Of a stretch of DNA of 30,504 nucleotides, positions 22,548 to 30,275 are shown piece after piece. Both the position numbers and the translations under genes were made by a program. Below the pieces are notes generated by a model that was given only the letters and a program-made list of their open reading frames with translations, was not told the DNA's origin and did not search any database. Each line of letters opens with the position of its first letter. Position 1 is the stretch's first letter. The DNA comes from SVTX01 sp964526505 (lineage in GTDB: Bacteria; Bacillota; Clostridia; Oscillospirales; CAG-272), in assembly GCA_964526505.1 (NCBI GenBank), contig CAZGJC010000021.1, positions 1 to 30,504 of the forward strand. The letters run 5' to 3'.

Positions 22548-23327
22548 ATGGAACTTACGTTGTTTGACGACGAAAAAAACACACCTGATTATATCGCTTC
22601 GGAAAGATTTACAAGAAACAGGGAACTTATTCGCCTGGCACAAGGTGGCGATGAATCTGCACTTGAAACAATAGTTACCGAAAACATACCGCTTGTGCGT
22701 AGTATTGCATATAAGTTTCGTGACAGAGGCTGTGAGTTTGAAGACCTTATGCAAATAGGTACGCTCGGAATGGTAAAAGCCGTGCGAAGTTTCGAGTCTG
22801 ACAGAGGGACGGCATTTTCAACTTATGCGGTTCCTCTTATTGTCGGAGAGATACGGAGACATTTGCGTGACGACGGACCAATTAAGGTCAGCAGAAGTTA
22901 CAAGAGGACAGGCATTATAATAATGCGTGAGAAAAATCGCATTATGACAGAGGAGGGAAGAGATGCCGGAATATCCGAACTTGCCCTTTTTGCCGGTGTG
23001 AGTGTTGAAGATGCGGCTATGGCGATAGACGCAACAAGCCCGATAGCGTCATTTTCCGATCACGCTTTCGGAGATGACTCTCAAACGTTCGGAGAAATAA
23101 TTCCGGACAGAGCGGAAGCGGACGAATTTGAACGGTTGAACGATAAAATCGCACTACGACAGGCCATAAACAAAATGCCACAGGAATGGCGTAGGATAGT
23201 GTTGCTTAGGTATTACCGTAATATGACTCAAACACAAGTGGCAAATATGCTTGGAATGACTCAGGTCAAGGTGTCACGTGAAGAAAAAAAGATTATGTTG
23301 TTTTTGCGTGGAGAAATGCTCGGATAA
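22548..23327 (+). CDS. sigF: RNA polymerase sigma-F factor, forespore-specific
   Basis: A 259-residue sigma-70 family factor of the SigF/SigG/SigB branch. Region 2 is visible in FEDLMQIGTLGMVKAVRSFE and AFSTYAVPLIVGEIRRHLRDD, region 3 in ISELALFAGVSVEDA, and region 4 in RIVLLRYYRNMTQTQVANML. The position right after spoIIAB identifies it as sigma-F, which starts the forespore gene programme. GTGAGGA lies before ATG 22548. No terminator follows; the next gene has its own promoter 15 bases after the stop. Confidence 0.95.
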   Translation: MELTLFDDEKNTPDYIASERFTRNRELIRLAQGGDESALETIVTENIPLVRSIAYKFRDRGCEFEDLMQIGTLGMVKAVRSFESDRGTAFSTYAVPLIVGEIRRHLRDDGPIKVSRSYKRTGIIIMREKNRIMTEEGRDAGISELALFAGVSVEDAAMAIDATSPIASFSDHAFGDDSQTFGEIIPDRAEADEFERLNDKIALRQAINKMPQEWRRIVLLRYYRNMTQTQVANMLGMTQVKVSREEKKIMLFLRGEMLG

Positions 23328-23341
23328 TTTGGGTATCAATA

Positions 23342-23370
23342 TTGACAATTTTATCTTTGTGTTGTAAAAT
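23342..23370 (+). promoter_or_regulatory. Sigma-A promoter of the DMT transporter gene
   Basis: TTGACA (23342-23347), 17 bases, TAAAAT (23365-23370). The longest open frame of the transporter would begin on the TTG of this -35, which helped rule that start out. Confidence 0.85.
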
Positions 23371-23398
23371 ATATGAAGTTTGCAACAGGAGATCTAAA

Positions 23399-24418
23399 AT
23401 GTTATATTATATATTGGTTACGCTGTCTGCACTTTGTTATGCTGTTCAATTTGGAGCAAACAAGGCATATCAGCAGAAAAAAGGCTCATCGTCGGTGACG
23501 TCACTTAAATTTATTGCCCTGAAAGGCACCGTGGCGGCTGTGGTATTTTTCTTTGTTTCTTGGGTGTTATATTCTCATCCGCTGCACGTAACTCCGATGT
23601 CGGTCATACTTGCGTCACTCGCTTCGCTGTTCGGCTGTGCTTGCTGGATTTTGGGCTTTGTGATATTCAAATACGGAAGTATGTCGATTTTCTCCACTTT
23701 TCTTATGATAGGCGGTATGACAGTTCCGTTCATTTACAGTGCTTTGCGAGGTAATGATCTACGCATTACGGAGATTATAGGCATTGTATTGCTTGTCGCT
23801 TCACTTGTGTTTCCACTTATGGGAGAGAAAAAAGACAGGCGGAAAAATGCACGACAAAAGGTCGTTTTCGCTCTGCTTTGCCTTTTAGTGTTTCTTTGCA
23901 ACGGTTGTATGAGCGTGGTTTCGAGCGTACATTCGGGAAGTGATTTTTTCGAACTTACGGAAAAATTCGCAACTAAGATTTTTCCCGATATTACTGCATC
24001 GAGAGTTGAAGGCGTGGAATTTACCGTACTTGTCAATATTTTCAACGCTGTGTTTTGCTCACTCGCACTTTTGATTATATCTGTGTTTAACAAGAATAAA
24101 CATAAGAGTACAACTACAACAGAAAACGGTGGTGAAGGTGCAAAAGTCGTAGCAGAGAAGAAAAAAGGTCACAATCAAAAGGGTTACATCGCTCTGTTGG
24201 TATTCGCTTGTGCGATGCTTGATGCGACCGCTTTTGTACTTATGAGAATTGTTGATGCAAGCGGAGCGATTCCTTCCGTGAAGTATCCGTTGCAGACGGC
24301 GTTAACCGTTGTACTCAGTGCAGTTGTCGGATTTATTGCATTCAAAGAAAAACCGTCAAAAACAGCATTGTTGGGTCTTGCCGTTACGACTTTGTCATCG
24401 CTTTTATTTATTATATAG
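23399..24418 (+). CDS. DMT-superfamily (EamA-like) membrane transporter
   Basis: A 339-residue polytopic protein with about ten hydrophobic segments arranged as two five-helix halves, split by a cytoplasmic Lys-rich loop (about residues 238-260). Helix 3-4 reads LASLFGCACWILGFVIFKYG, typical of drug/metabolite transporters. The direction and substrate cannot be told. ATG 23399 is preceded by AGGAG (23387-23391). It has its own promoter and shares a bidirectional terminator with the convergent dapB gene, so it is monocistronic. Confidence 0.82.
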   Translation: MLYYILVTLSALCYAVQFGANKAYQQKKGSSSVTSLKFIALKGTVAAVVFFFVSWVLYSHPLHVTPMSVILASLASLFGCACWILGFVIFKYGSMSIFSTFLMIGGMTVPFIYSALRGNDLRITEIIGIVLLVASLVFPLMGEKKDRRKNARQKVVFALLCLLVFLCNGCMSVVSSVHSGSDFFELTEKFATKIFPDITASRVEGVEFTVLVNIFNAVFCSLALLIISVFNKNKHKSTTTTENGGEGAKVVAEKKKGHNQKGYIALLVFACAMLDATAFVLMRIVDASGAIPSVKYPLQTALTVVLSAVVGFIAFKEKPSKTALLGLAVTTLSSLLFII

Positions 24419-24420
24419 GC

Positions 24421-24456
24421 AAAAAATCGGTCAGAATTAACTCTGACCGATTTTTT
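24421..24456. terminator. Bidirectional terminator between the DMT transporter and dapB
   Basis: AAAAAATCGGTCAGA pairs perfectly with TCTGACCGATTTTTT (15 bp, loop ATTAAC). It has A- and T-runs on both sides, so it can end both convergent transcripts. Confidence 0.93.
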
Positions 24457-24463
24457 AATTGGT

Positions 24464-25216
24464 TTAAATAATTTCTTCAAGAATGTTGTCCATATTATAC
24501 ATTCCGGCATTCTTACCTATTATGAACTCTGCGGCACGCAATGCACCCGTTGCAAAAAGTTCTCGTGAGCCTGCACTGTGTGATATGGTGATGATTTCGT
24601 CCTTGCCCGCAAACATAACTTCGTGTTCACCGATTATGCTTCCGCCCCTTATAGAGTGTATTCCGATTTCTTTTTCATCACGCTTTTTTCGTACGGAGTG
24701 CCTGTCGTAAACGTATTCACTTTCCGATCTTGTGTCCGCAATGGCGTCCGCTATCATAAGTGCGGTTCCGCTAGGAGCGTCAAGTTTGTTGTGATGGTGC
24801 TTTTCTATTATCTCAACGTCAAAGTCGCTTCCGAGTGCATGACTTGCTTTTTTGCAGAGAGCGATCAACAGGTTTACGCCAAGTGACATATTCCTCGAAA
24901 AGAATACCGGGACGTGGGTTGACGCCTCTTTCATTATCGCATATTCTTCGTCCGTATGTCCCGTTGTACAAATGACGCAGGGAACGTTGTTTTTTGTTGC
25001 GTATTCCATAATTTGCGGAAGAGCGGTGTGATGTGAAAAATCGATAATTACATCGGGGATTTCCACAGCGTCTGCGATTTTTGAATAAATCGGAAATGTA
25101 CTCTGACATACGTTTATATCCGTTCCCGAGATTATGGTGAAGTTGGTGTTCTGCGTGGCTTCGGAAACTGCGTGACCCATTCGACCGAGGCAACCTGACA
25201 GGAGAATTTTAATCAT
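24464..25216 (-). CDS. dapB: 4-hydroxy-tetrahydrodipicolinate reductase
   Basis: DapB reduces hydroxy-tetrahydrodipicolinate with NAD(P)H, the second committed step to diaminopimelate and lysine. The product also leads to dipicolinic acid in spores. The 250-residue protein has the nucleotide-binding GCLGRMGHAV at residues 8-17. Further motifs are IDFSHHTALP, CTTGH, and the catalytic EKHHHNKLDAPSGTA with the His/Lys pair. It lies 30 bases after dapA on the minus strand, and both are presumably controlled by the lysine riboswitch. AAAAGGA is about 11 bases before the start. Confidence 0.95.
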   Translation of the reverse strand: MIKILLSGCLGRMGHAVSEATQNTNFTIISGTDINVCQSTFPIYSKIADAVEIPDVIIDFSHHTALPQIMEYATKNNVPCVICTTGHTDEEYAIMKEASTHVPVFFSRNMSLGVNLLIALCKKASHALGSDFDVEIIEKHHHNKLDAPSGTALMIADAIADTRSESEYVYDRHSVRKKRDEKEIGIHSIRGGSIIGEHEVMFAGKDEIITISHSAGSRELFATGALRAAEFIIGKNAGMYNMDNILEEII

Positions 25217-25246
25217 TTTTACGACCGTTCCTTTTGACGTACTTGT

Positions 25247-26143
25247 TTATTTTAAAAGTTTGTATTCTTTGAGTATTTCTTTAAGTTTTTCACGGTTTGC
25301 ATCTTCCATTTCGCAAAGCGGAAGTCTCATTTCGTCCGAACACATGCCGAGCATGGCACATGCGGTTTTAACGGGAACCGGGTTAACCTCCATAAACAGA
25401 GAGTTCATAAGTTTGAGATATTCAAGTTGAATTTGTGAACTTCTCTTTGTGTCGCCGTCAAACCAAGCCTGACACATTTCGTGTGCTTTTGCGGGCATGA
25501 TGTTGGAAAATACGGAAATTACACCTTTTCCACCGAGAGAAAGAATAGGAGTTATCTGATCGTCGTTGCCGGAATATATGTCGAGATAATCTCCGCATTC
25601 GGCGGCTATCTGTGCGATTGCCGAGAGGTTACCGGACGCTTCCTTGGTCGCAACGATATTTTCGTGTTTGCAAAGTTCACGATAAACGGGAAGAGTGATA
25701 TTGCAACCCGTGCGGGACGGAACGTTGTACAAAATTATGGGTTTATCGACTGCGTCAGCAGTTGCGATGAAATTCTTTATAAGTCCATTTGGTGTTGCTT
25801 TGTTGTAGTATGGAGTAACCACAAGCAATGCGTCGGCACCTGCCGCACAAGCCTGACGTGAGAGTTCTATGCCATATGCGGTGTCATTTGAACCTGTACC
25901 TGCGATAACGGGGATTCTGCCGTTTACTCTTTCGACCGCATATCTTATAACTTCTATGTGTTCTTCGTCGGTAAGCGTGCTTGCTTCTCCCGTTGTGCCT
26001 GCGGCAACAATAGCATCAACGCCGTTGTTAATTTGATAATCTATAAGGGAGCCGAAAGTTTCATAGTCCACTTTGCCGTCCGAAAATGGGGTTATTATTG
26101 CAGTTGCAACGCCCGTAAAAACTGTTTTCTTGAATTTGCTCAT
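25247..26143 (-). CDS. dapA: 4-hydroxy-tetrahydrodipicolinate synthase
   Basis: DapA condenses pyruvate and aspartate semialdehyde, the branch point toward lysine, peptidoglycan DAP and spore dipicolinate. The 298-residue TIM-barrel protein carries the Schiff-base Lys167 in IVATKEASGN. It also has the Thr pair in AAGTTGEAST, and YNVPSRTG with the catalytic Tyr139. ATG 26143 has AAAGGA nine bases upstream; a longer TTG start at 26161 would lie over that site. The leader of about 330 bases holds a lysine riboswitch and terminator. Confidence 0.96.
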   Translation of the reverse strand: MSKFKKTVFTGVATAIITPFSDGKVDYETFGSLIDYQINNGVDAIVAAGTTGEASTLTDEEHIEVIRYAVERVNGRIPVIAGTGSNDTAYGIELSRQACAAGADALLVVTPYYNKATPNGLIKNFIATADAVDKPIILYNVPSRTGCNITLPVYRELCKHENIVATKEASGNLSAIAQIAAECGDYLDIYSGNDDQITPILSLGGKGVISVFSNIMPAKAHEMCQAWFDGDTKRSSQIQLEYLKLMNSLFMEVNPVPVKTACAMLGMCSDEMRLPLCEMEDANREKLKEILKEYKLLK

Positions 26144-26176
26144 AATCGAATTTCCTTTCAAAAGTGAAGCGTTAAA

Positions 26177-26201
26177 TAAAAAAAGCCGACGAAAGCCGAC
26201 T
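26177..26201 (-). terminator. Riboswitch-controlled terminator before dapA
   Basis: On the minus strand AGTCGGC-TTTC-GTCGGCT forms a 7-bp stem using two G-U pairs and is followed by seven T. The two arms are direct repeats (GTCGGC twice) that fold only because of wobble pairing. It is the likely expression platform of the L-box, ending transcription when lysine is bound. Confidence 0.75.
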
Positions 26202-26269
26202 GAATCTGCGTTTTTATATTCCGAAAGGGTCTTGCAAAAGCACGCCCTGTGTGATATAATAATACAAAA

Positions 26270-26445
26270 TCAGATAGCTCTCCATAGCCTGTGAGGGCTT
26301 ATGACAGTCGCAAGGCTATGAACCGTACGACCGACGTCACTTTTGCCGTAAAAGTGATGTCTCGGCGTTTTGTCCTCGCTAAGTTCTTCAATGGTCAACG
26401 GCGACCTCGGAACGGGGCGGTTACAATACGCACCTCTATCAATCT
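26270..26445 (-). promoter_or_regulatory. Lysine riboswitch (L-box)
   Basis: Read on the minus strand, the conserved blocks appear in order: GATAGAGGTGCG, CGCCGAGA, GACTGTCA and GGAGAGCTATCT. GATAG at the 5' side pairs with CTATC at the 3' side to close helix P1. This matches the lysine aptamer and fits control of dapA and dapB. Between aptamer and terminator is a further hairpin (AGGG-CG-TGC-TTTT-GCA-AGA-CCCT) that may take part in switching. Confidence 0.92.
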
Positions 26446-26480
26446 ATTATATGACACGATCATTGCAATCGTGCACATCT

Positions 26481-26509
26481 ATAATAACACATTATTATTC
26501 TTTTGTCAA
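26481..26509 (-). promoter_or_regulatory. Sigma-A promoter of the dapA-dapB leader
   Basis: On the minus strand: TTGACA (26509-26504), 17 bases, TATTAT (26486-26481). Transcription should begin near 26474, and the RNA opens with a small hairpin (CACGAT / ATCGTG, 26473-26455) just before the aptamer. On the other strand, the space to queA shows only weak promoter-like hexamers. Confidence 0.85.
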
Positions 26510-26617
26510 ATACTTTTGCGAAATTTGCGGAAATTATTTTAATATATTGAAATACCATACCATAAAAACGGAATATTTAACAAAATAGGCAACGTTTTTG
26601 AAATTCAAGGAGAAATT

Positions 26618-27739
26618 ATGGAAATATTAAATCAAGTACAATCACAAGATGAAAAAAACGAAAACGGTGTTATAATAAACAAGAAATCTCCGACAGATCT
26701 GAAAAGAACGGATTTTTATTATGATTTGCCGGAAGAACTAATCGCTCAACACCCGATGGAAAAACGTGATACAAGTCGTCTTATGGTTCTCGACAGACAA
26801 AGTAAAAGTATAGAACATAAGCATTTTTATGACGTAATTGATTATCTCAAAGAGGGAGATACACTTGTAATTAACGATTCAAAGGTTATTCCTGCGAGAA
26901 TTTACGGTCACGTTGAGGGAAGAGAAGAGGCAAATATTGAACTTTTGCTGTTGAGACAGCGAGATCTTGATACGTGGGAATGTCTTGTAAAGCCCGGAAA
27001 ACGTGCAAGAGTAGGAATGGTTTCCGTTTTCGGCGACGGAATTCTCAAAGGTGAGGTCATCGACATAACCGAAGAGGGAAACAGAATTATAAAGTTTGAT
27101 TACGACAAGCAAAAATATGAAAATATTTATAATATTCTTCACATAATAGGTCTTATGCCCCTGCCACCGTATATTACCGAAAGACTTGAAGATAATTCAC
27201 GGTATCAAACGGTTTATGCAAGGGAAGAAGGATCTGCCGCGGCACCTACTGCCGGACTCCATTTCACGCCCGAGTTGATGGCTAAAATAAGAGAAAAGGG
27301 AATAGAGATAGTCCCTGTTATGTTGCACGTCGGTCTTGGCACATTTCGCCCCGTAAAAGAGGATAGAATAGATGCACACGTTATGCACACCGAATATTTT
27401 TCGGTATCCGAGGAGAGTGCGAAGATAATCAATGAGAGACGAGCGAATGGTGGCAGAACCATATGCGTGGGAACTACGTCTTGCAGAACGCTTGAAAGTG
27501 CAAGTGACGATAACGGCATTGTTCACGCCATGTCGGGAGATACAGGCATATTTATTTATCCCGGATATAAATTTAAGGCGGTAGATTCGCTGATAACGAA
27601 TTTTCATCTTCCCGAATCTACGCTGATCATGCTGGTGTCCGCATTCTATAACAGGGAAAAAGTTATTGAGGCATATAAAGTCGCTGTTGATGAGAAATAT
27701 AGATTTTTCTCATTCGGAGATGCAATGCTTATCCTGTAA
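26618..27739 (+). CDS. queA: S-adenosylmethionine:tRNA ribosyltransferase-isomerase
   Basis: QueA transfers and rearranges the ribose of S-adenosylmethionine onto preQ1-modified tRNA to form epoxyqueuosine. The 373-residue protein shows FYYDLPEELIAQHPMEKRDTSRLMVLDR at its core start (usual N-terminus), NDSKVIPARIYG, AAPTAGLHFTPEL, LHVGLGTFRPV and the C-terminal NFHLPESTLIMLVSAF. The core normally begins near residue 31 here, so an N-terminal extension of about 30 polar residues is present. AAGGAG at 26606-26611 is well placed for ATG 26618 and supports the extension. No other queuosine gene lies nearby. A long 3' region with a strong terminator follows. Confidence 0.95.
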   Translation: MEILNQVQSQDEKNENGVIINKKSPTDLKRTDFYYDLPEELIAQHPMEKRDTSRLMVLDRQSKSIEHKHFYDVIDYLKEGDTLVINDSKVIPARIYGHVEGREEANIELLLLRQRDLDTWECLVKPGKRARVGMVSVFGDGILKGEVIDITEEGNRIIKFDYDKQKYENIYNILHIIGLMPLPPYITERLEDNSRYQTVYAREEGSAAAPTAGLHFTPELMAKIREKGIEIVPVMLHVGLGTFRPVKEDRIDAHVMHTEYFSVSEESAKIINERRANGGRTICVGTTSCRTLESASDDNGIVHAMSGDTGIFIYPGYKFKAVDSLITNFHLPESTLIMLVSAFYNREKVIEAYKVAVDEKYRFFSFGDAMLIL

Positions 27740-27757
27740 AGGATTGAACAAATTGTG

Positions 27758-27849
27758 AACAATGCCGATCAGTAAGTTTTAGTGCAAAAAATTACTGTTC
27801 GGTACAAATCCTGCGTCCCGTGAAAAACGGGGATGCTATGCTGATTGTT
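27758..27849 (+). other. Candidate structured RNA, three-way-junction-like, downstream of queA
   Basis: The gap of 421 bases between queA and the ABC pair has no gene. Its first part can fold into an outer helix AACAAT (27758-27763) with ATTGTT (27844-27849). This encloses two hairpins: CCGATCAGTAA (27765-27775) with TTACTGTTCGG (27792-27802), and GCGTCCCGT (27813-27821) with ACGGGGATGC (27827-27836, one bulge). I do not recognise a known riboswitch or ncRNA. It lies 40 bases before a strong terminator, so it may be the 3' UTR of queA or a small RNA. Confidence 0.4.
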
Positions 27850-27888
27850 TAAGACATTATTTGAGCGAGATGCTGAATTTCAGAAAGA

Positions 27889-27925
27889 TGTAAAAACGGC
27901 ACGGTAAAACCGTGCCGTTTTTACA
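27889..27925 (+). terminator. Very strong intrinsic terminator
   Basis: TGTAAAAACGGCACGGT pairs perfectly with ACCGTGCCGTTTTTACA (17 bp, AAA loop), with the T-run inside the 3' arm. It ends the queA transcript or the candidate small RNA. It is symmetric enough to act on both strands. Confidence 0.93.
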
Positions 27926-27930
27926 TAGTT

Positions 27931-28026
27931 AATTGCCCCACCAAGCAATCCCTAAATATAGGGATTGCCCTGCCGCAATTGCACAACGCAAATTATATTA
28001 CGTGGTGTTTTTTGGTGGCGAGGCAT
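27931..28026. repeat. MITE/REP-like imperfect inverted-repeat element
   Basis: A roughly 95-base region with a perfect inner inverted repeat GCAATCCCTA-AATA-TAGGGATTGC (27945-27968). Outer complementary arms GCCCCACCAA (27935-27944) and TTGGTGGCGAGGC (28011-28023) enclose it, and a small palindrome GCAATTGC lies between. No open frame lies inside. Only one copy was seen in this window. It could be a remnant of an IS200/IS605-type end, but no transposase is near. The remaining sequence up to 28081 is AT-rich without visible features. Confidence 0.4.
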
Positions 28027-28081
28027 TTTACTACATATATAAAATCAAGTAATTAGATTGTCCAAAAATCAAGAAAAAGTA

Positions 28082-28110
28082 TTGACAAATATCAAATTGA
28101 AGCACATAAT
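28082..28110 (+). promoter_or_regulatory. Sigma-A promoter of the ABC-2 export operon
   Basis: TTGACA (28082-28087), 17 bases, CATAAT (28105-28110). Transcription should begin near 28117, inside the palindromic repeats that follow. Confidence 0.82.
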
Positions 28111-28112
28111 AT

Positions 28113-28131
28113 AACATATGTTACATATGTT
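28113..28131. promoter_or_regulatory. Tandem palindromic operator over the transcription start
   Basis: AACATATGTT (28113-28122) is directly followed by ACATATGTT (28123-28131), two copies of an ACATATGT palindrome. The position over the start site suggests a repressor site for a MarR/TetR/GntR-type regulator, as is common for drug-export ABC pairs. No regulator gene lies adjacent. Confidence 0.5.
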
Positions 28132-28160
28132 TCGGAGTAAATATATAGGAGGTAGTACGT

Positions 28161-29078
28161 ATGGAAAAGGTCATTGAAATTAAAAATCTGACGAAAACGT
28201 TCGGGGATATTCGTGCGGTTGACGATTTAAGTTTCAGCGTAAACAAGGGTGAATTATTTGCATTCTTAGGTGTAAACGGTGCGGGAAAAAGCACAACCAT
28301 ATCAATAATATGCGGACAACTGCAAAGAGACGGCGGAAGTGTGATTATAGGCGGTTGTGATATTGACAAGCATATGAGTGACGTAAAGAAAAAAATCGGC
28401 GTTGTGTTCCAAAACTCGGTGCTTGACGATGCGTTAAGTGTACGTGATAATCTTCAATATCGTGTCGCACTCTACGGAATATACGGAAAGGAATTTGAAA
28501 ACAGGCTTGAAGAGTTGGGAAATATGCTTGATTTTAAAGACCTGTATAAAAGAACTCTTTCAAAGCTGTCGGGAGGTCAACGGCGTAGAATAGATATAGC
28601 ACGTGCCTTGATACATAAACCGTCGATTTTGATTCTTGATGAACCGACTACGGGGCTTGATCCGCAAACAAGAAAACTTACATGGAACGTAATAGGTAAA
28701 CTTCGTCGAGAAGAAAATATGACGGTGCTTTTAACCACGCATTATATGGAAGAAGCAACCGATGCGGATTACGTTGTCATAATCGACGGTGGAAAAGTTG
28801 TTGCCAACGGTACACCGATAGAACTGAAAAACCGTTATACGGGTGATTTTATTACGTTTTATAACACCTCGGAGCAAGATGTCAAAAGTCTCGGGCTTCC
28901 GTATGAGATTTTGAGAGATGCCTACCGTGTTGCGGTTAAAGACACGGCAGAAGCGACAGAACTTATATTGAAGCATAGGGAAGTGTTTTCAGACTATGAG
29001 ATAATAAAAGGAAAAATGGATGATGTTTTTCTTTCCGCCACGGGTAAGAAACTTACGGGAGGTGATAACAATGCGTAA
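28161..29078 (+). CDS. ABC transporter ATP-binding protein, DrrA/CcmA-type exporter
   Basis: A 305-residue ATPase with Walker A GVNGAGKST, Q-loop VFQNSVLDD, signature LSGGQRRRIDIARA, Walker B ILILDEPTTGLDP and switch His in LTTHYMEE. After the ATPase core (to about residue 220) comes the roughly 80-residue C-terminal domain common to DrrA-like exporters. Such pairs export drugs, peptides or lipids; the substrate here is unknown. TAGGAGG precedes ATG 28161. It overlaps the permease gene by 8 bases (ATGCGTAA). Confidence 0.93.
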   Translation: MEKVIEIKNLTKTFGDIRAVDDLSFSVNKGELFAFLGVNGAGKSTTISIICGQLQRDGGSVIIGGCDIDKHMSDVKKKIGVVFQNSVLDDALSVRDNLQYRVALYGIYGKEFENRLEELGNMLDFKDLYKRTLSKLSGGQRRRIDIARALIHKPSILILDEPTTGLDPQTRKLTWNVIGKLRREENMTVLLTTHYMEEATDADYVVIIDGGKVVANGTPIELKNRYTGDFITFYNTSEQDVKSLGLPYEILRDAYRVAVKDTAEATELILKHREVFSDYEIIKGKMDDVFLSATGKKLTGGDNNA

Positions 29079-29979
29079 AACAATTGCACTGATAAAAAGA
29101 AATACAAAATTGTTTTTCAAAGACAGGGCTGTGTTTTTTACTTCTCTTATTACACCGCTTATTTTGCTTGTTCTTTATGCCACGTTCCTTGCAAACGTGT
29201 ATAAAGACAGTATGCTATCGGCATTGCCGAGTGGATTTGAGATATCCGATAAAATAGTGAATGGACTTGTCGGAGGGCAGTTGTTGTCGTCGTTGCTTGC
29301 GGTCAGTTGCGTTACCGTTTCGTTTTGTGCAAATATGATGATGGTGTCGGATAAAGTGAGTGGAGCGAAAAAGGATATATCGGTGTCTCCTGTGAAAAGT
29401 TCGAATGTTGCGTTCGGATATTATTTTTCAACGTTTCTGTCGTCTTTTATAATTTGTGTTGTGGCATTTGGAGCGGGTATGCTGTATCTTTTGTATACCG
29501 GGTGGTATCTTTCTGCGACGGATATATTACTTATTTTGCTCGACGTATTTTTGCTTGTAACTTTCGGAACGGCATTGTCAAGTGTTATAAATTTCTTCCT
29601 CAAAACGCAAGGACAAATTTCTGCCGTGGGTACAATCGTAAGTTCGGGATATGGATTTATATGCGGTGCGTATATGCCGATTGCAAATTTCAGCAGGGGA
29701 CTTCAACATATCATTTCCTTTCTTCCCGGAACCTATGCCACAAGTCTTTTGCGTAATCATACAACGCACGGTGCTATTGATGCACTGGCAAACGAGGGAA
29801 TACCTGACGACGTTATAGGAATGATCCGTGACGGCATAGACTGTAATATATATTTCTTTGACCATAAGATTGAAACCACGGTATCGTATGCGGTTTTGAT
29901 ATGTTCTGTTGCGGTACTTATTGCGATTTACGTTATTATGAATATAGTATCGCAAAAGCGTGTGAGGGCGTTAAAGTAA
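29071..29979 (+). CDS. ABC-2 type transporter permease
   Basis: A 302-residue membrane protein with six hydrophobic segments of the ABC-2 family. These include an N-terminal helix after a charged start (MRKTIALIKRNTKLFFKDR) and central helices around LLVTFGTALSSVINFFLKTQGQ. It forms the membrane part of the exporter with the preceding ATPase. ATG 29071 is preceded by GGGAGG; the longer frame from 29020 would lie within the ATPase gene, upstream of this site. A hairpin without a clear T-run follows the gene. Confidence 0.9.
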   Translation: MRKTIALIKRNTKLFFKDRAVFFTSLITPLILLVLYATFLANVYKDSMLSALPSGFEISDKIVNGLVGGQLLSSLLAVSCVTVSFCANMMMVSDKVSGAKKDISVSPVKSSNVAFGYYFSTFLSSFIICVVAFGAGMLYLLYTGWYLSATDILLILLDVFLLVTFGTALSSVINFFLKTQGQISAVGTIVSSGYGFICGAYMPIANFSRGLQHIISFLPGTYATSLLRNHTTHGAIDALANEGIPDDVIGMIRDGIDCNIYFFDHKIETTVSYAVLICSVAVLIAIYVIMNIVSQKRVRALK

Positions 29980-29991
29980 AAGATACAAAAT

Positions 29992-30035
29992 AATGTGTGA
30001 TTGAGACTATATCGGATTGGTCTCAATCACGCATT
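29992..30035 (+). terminator. Long hairpin after the ABC-2 operon, terminator-like
   Basis: AATGTGTGATTGAGAC (29992-30007) pairs with GTCTCAATCACGCATT (30020-30035), 16 bp with one U-G pair. It lacks a T-run, so termination is plausible but unproven. An AT-only inverted repeat (30053-30082) lies between it and the tRNA promoter. Confidence 0.5.
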
Positions 30036-30086
30036 GAATAGATAATACAGAAAAAATCAAAAAATAAAGTTTTTTTGATTTTGGTA

Positions 30087-30115
30087 TTGCAATTTCAAAA
30101 AAAATATGATATAAT
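30087..30115 (+). promoter_or_regulatory. Promoter of tRNA-Ser
   Basis: TTGCAA (30087-30092), 17 bases, TATAAT (30110-30115). The -10 is perfect and the -35 is partial. The tRNA begins 30 bases after the -10. Confidence 0.75.
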
Positions 30116-30144
30116 GAACGAGTCGCACAGTGAGCGACATATAT

Positions 30145-30233
30145 GGAGAGGTATCGAAGTGGTCATAACGGGGCTGACTCGAAATCAGTTTGTGCGAAAG
30201 CACACGAGGGTTCGAATCCCTCCCTCTCCGCCA
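30145..30233 (+). tRNA. tRNA-Ser(CGA)
   Basis: An 89-nt class II tRNA with encoded CCA. The acceptor stem GGAGAGG pairs with CCTCTCC. The anticodon arm GCTGA-CTCGAAA-TCAGT places CGA at positions 34-36, reading UCG serine codons. The long variable arm TTTGTGCGAAAGCACACG is characteristic of serine tRNAs. The T-arm GAGGG-TTCGAAT-CCCTC is complete. Confidence 0.96.
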
Positions 30234-30246
30234 CAGAAAAAAAAAA

Positions 30247-30271
30247 GGCATCGCACAGCGATGCCTTTTTT
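30247..30271 (+). terminator. Terminator of tRNA-Ser
   Basis: GGCATCGC-ACA-GCGATGCC followed by TTTTTT. The stem extends outward through A/T runs and then through CCACAG/CTGTGG and TCTCCG/CGGAGA, i.e. into the tRNA 3' end itself. Confidence 0.92.
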
Positions 30272-30275
30272 CTGT

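Noticed and set aside
23342..23398. TTG start giving the DMT transporter 19 extra residues.
   Set aside because: The TTG is the first half of the -35 element of its own promoter, upstream of the transcription start. ATG 23399 has AGGAG in place.
30053..30082. AT-only inverted repeat AAAATCAAAAAA / TTTTTTTGATTTT.
   Set aside because: It has no GC pairs to make a stable terminator, and such repeats arise easily in AT-rich intergenic DNA.
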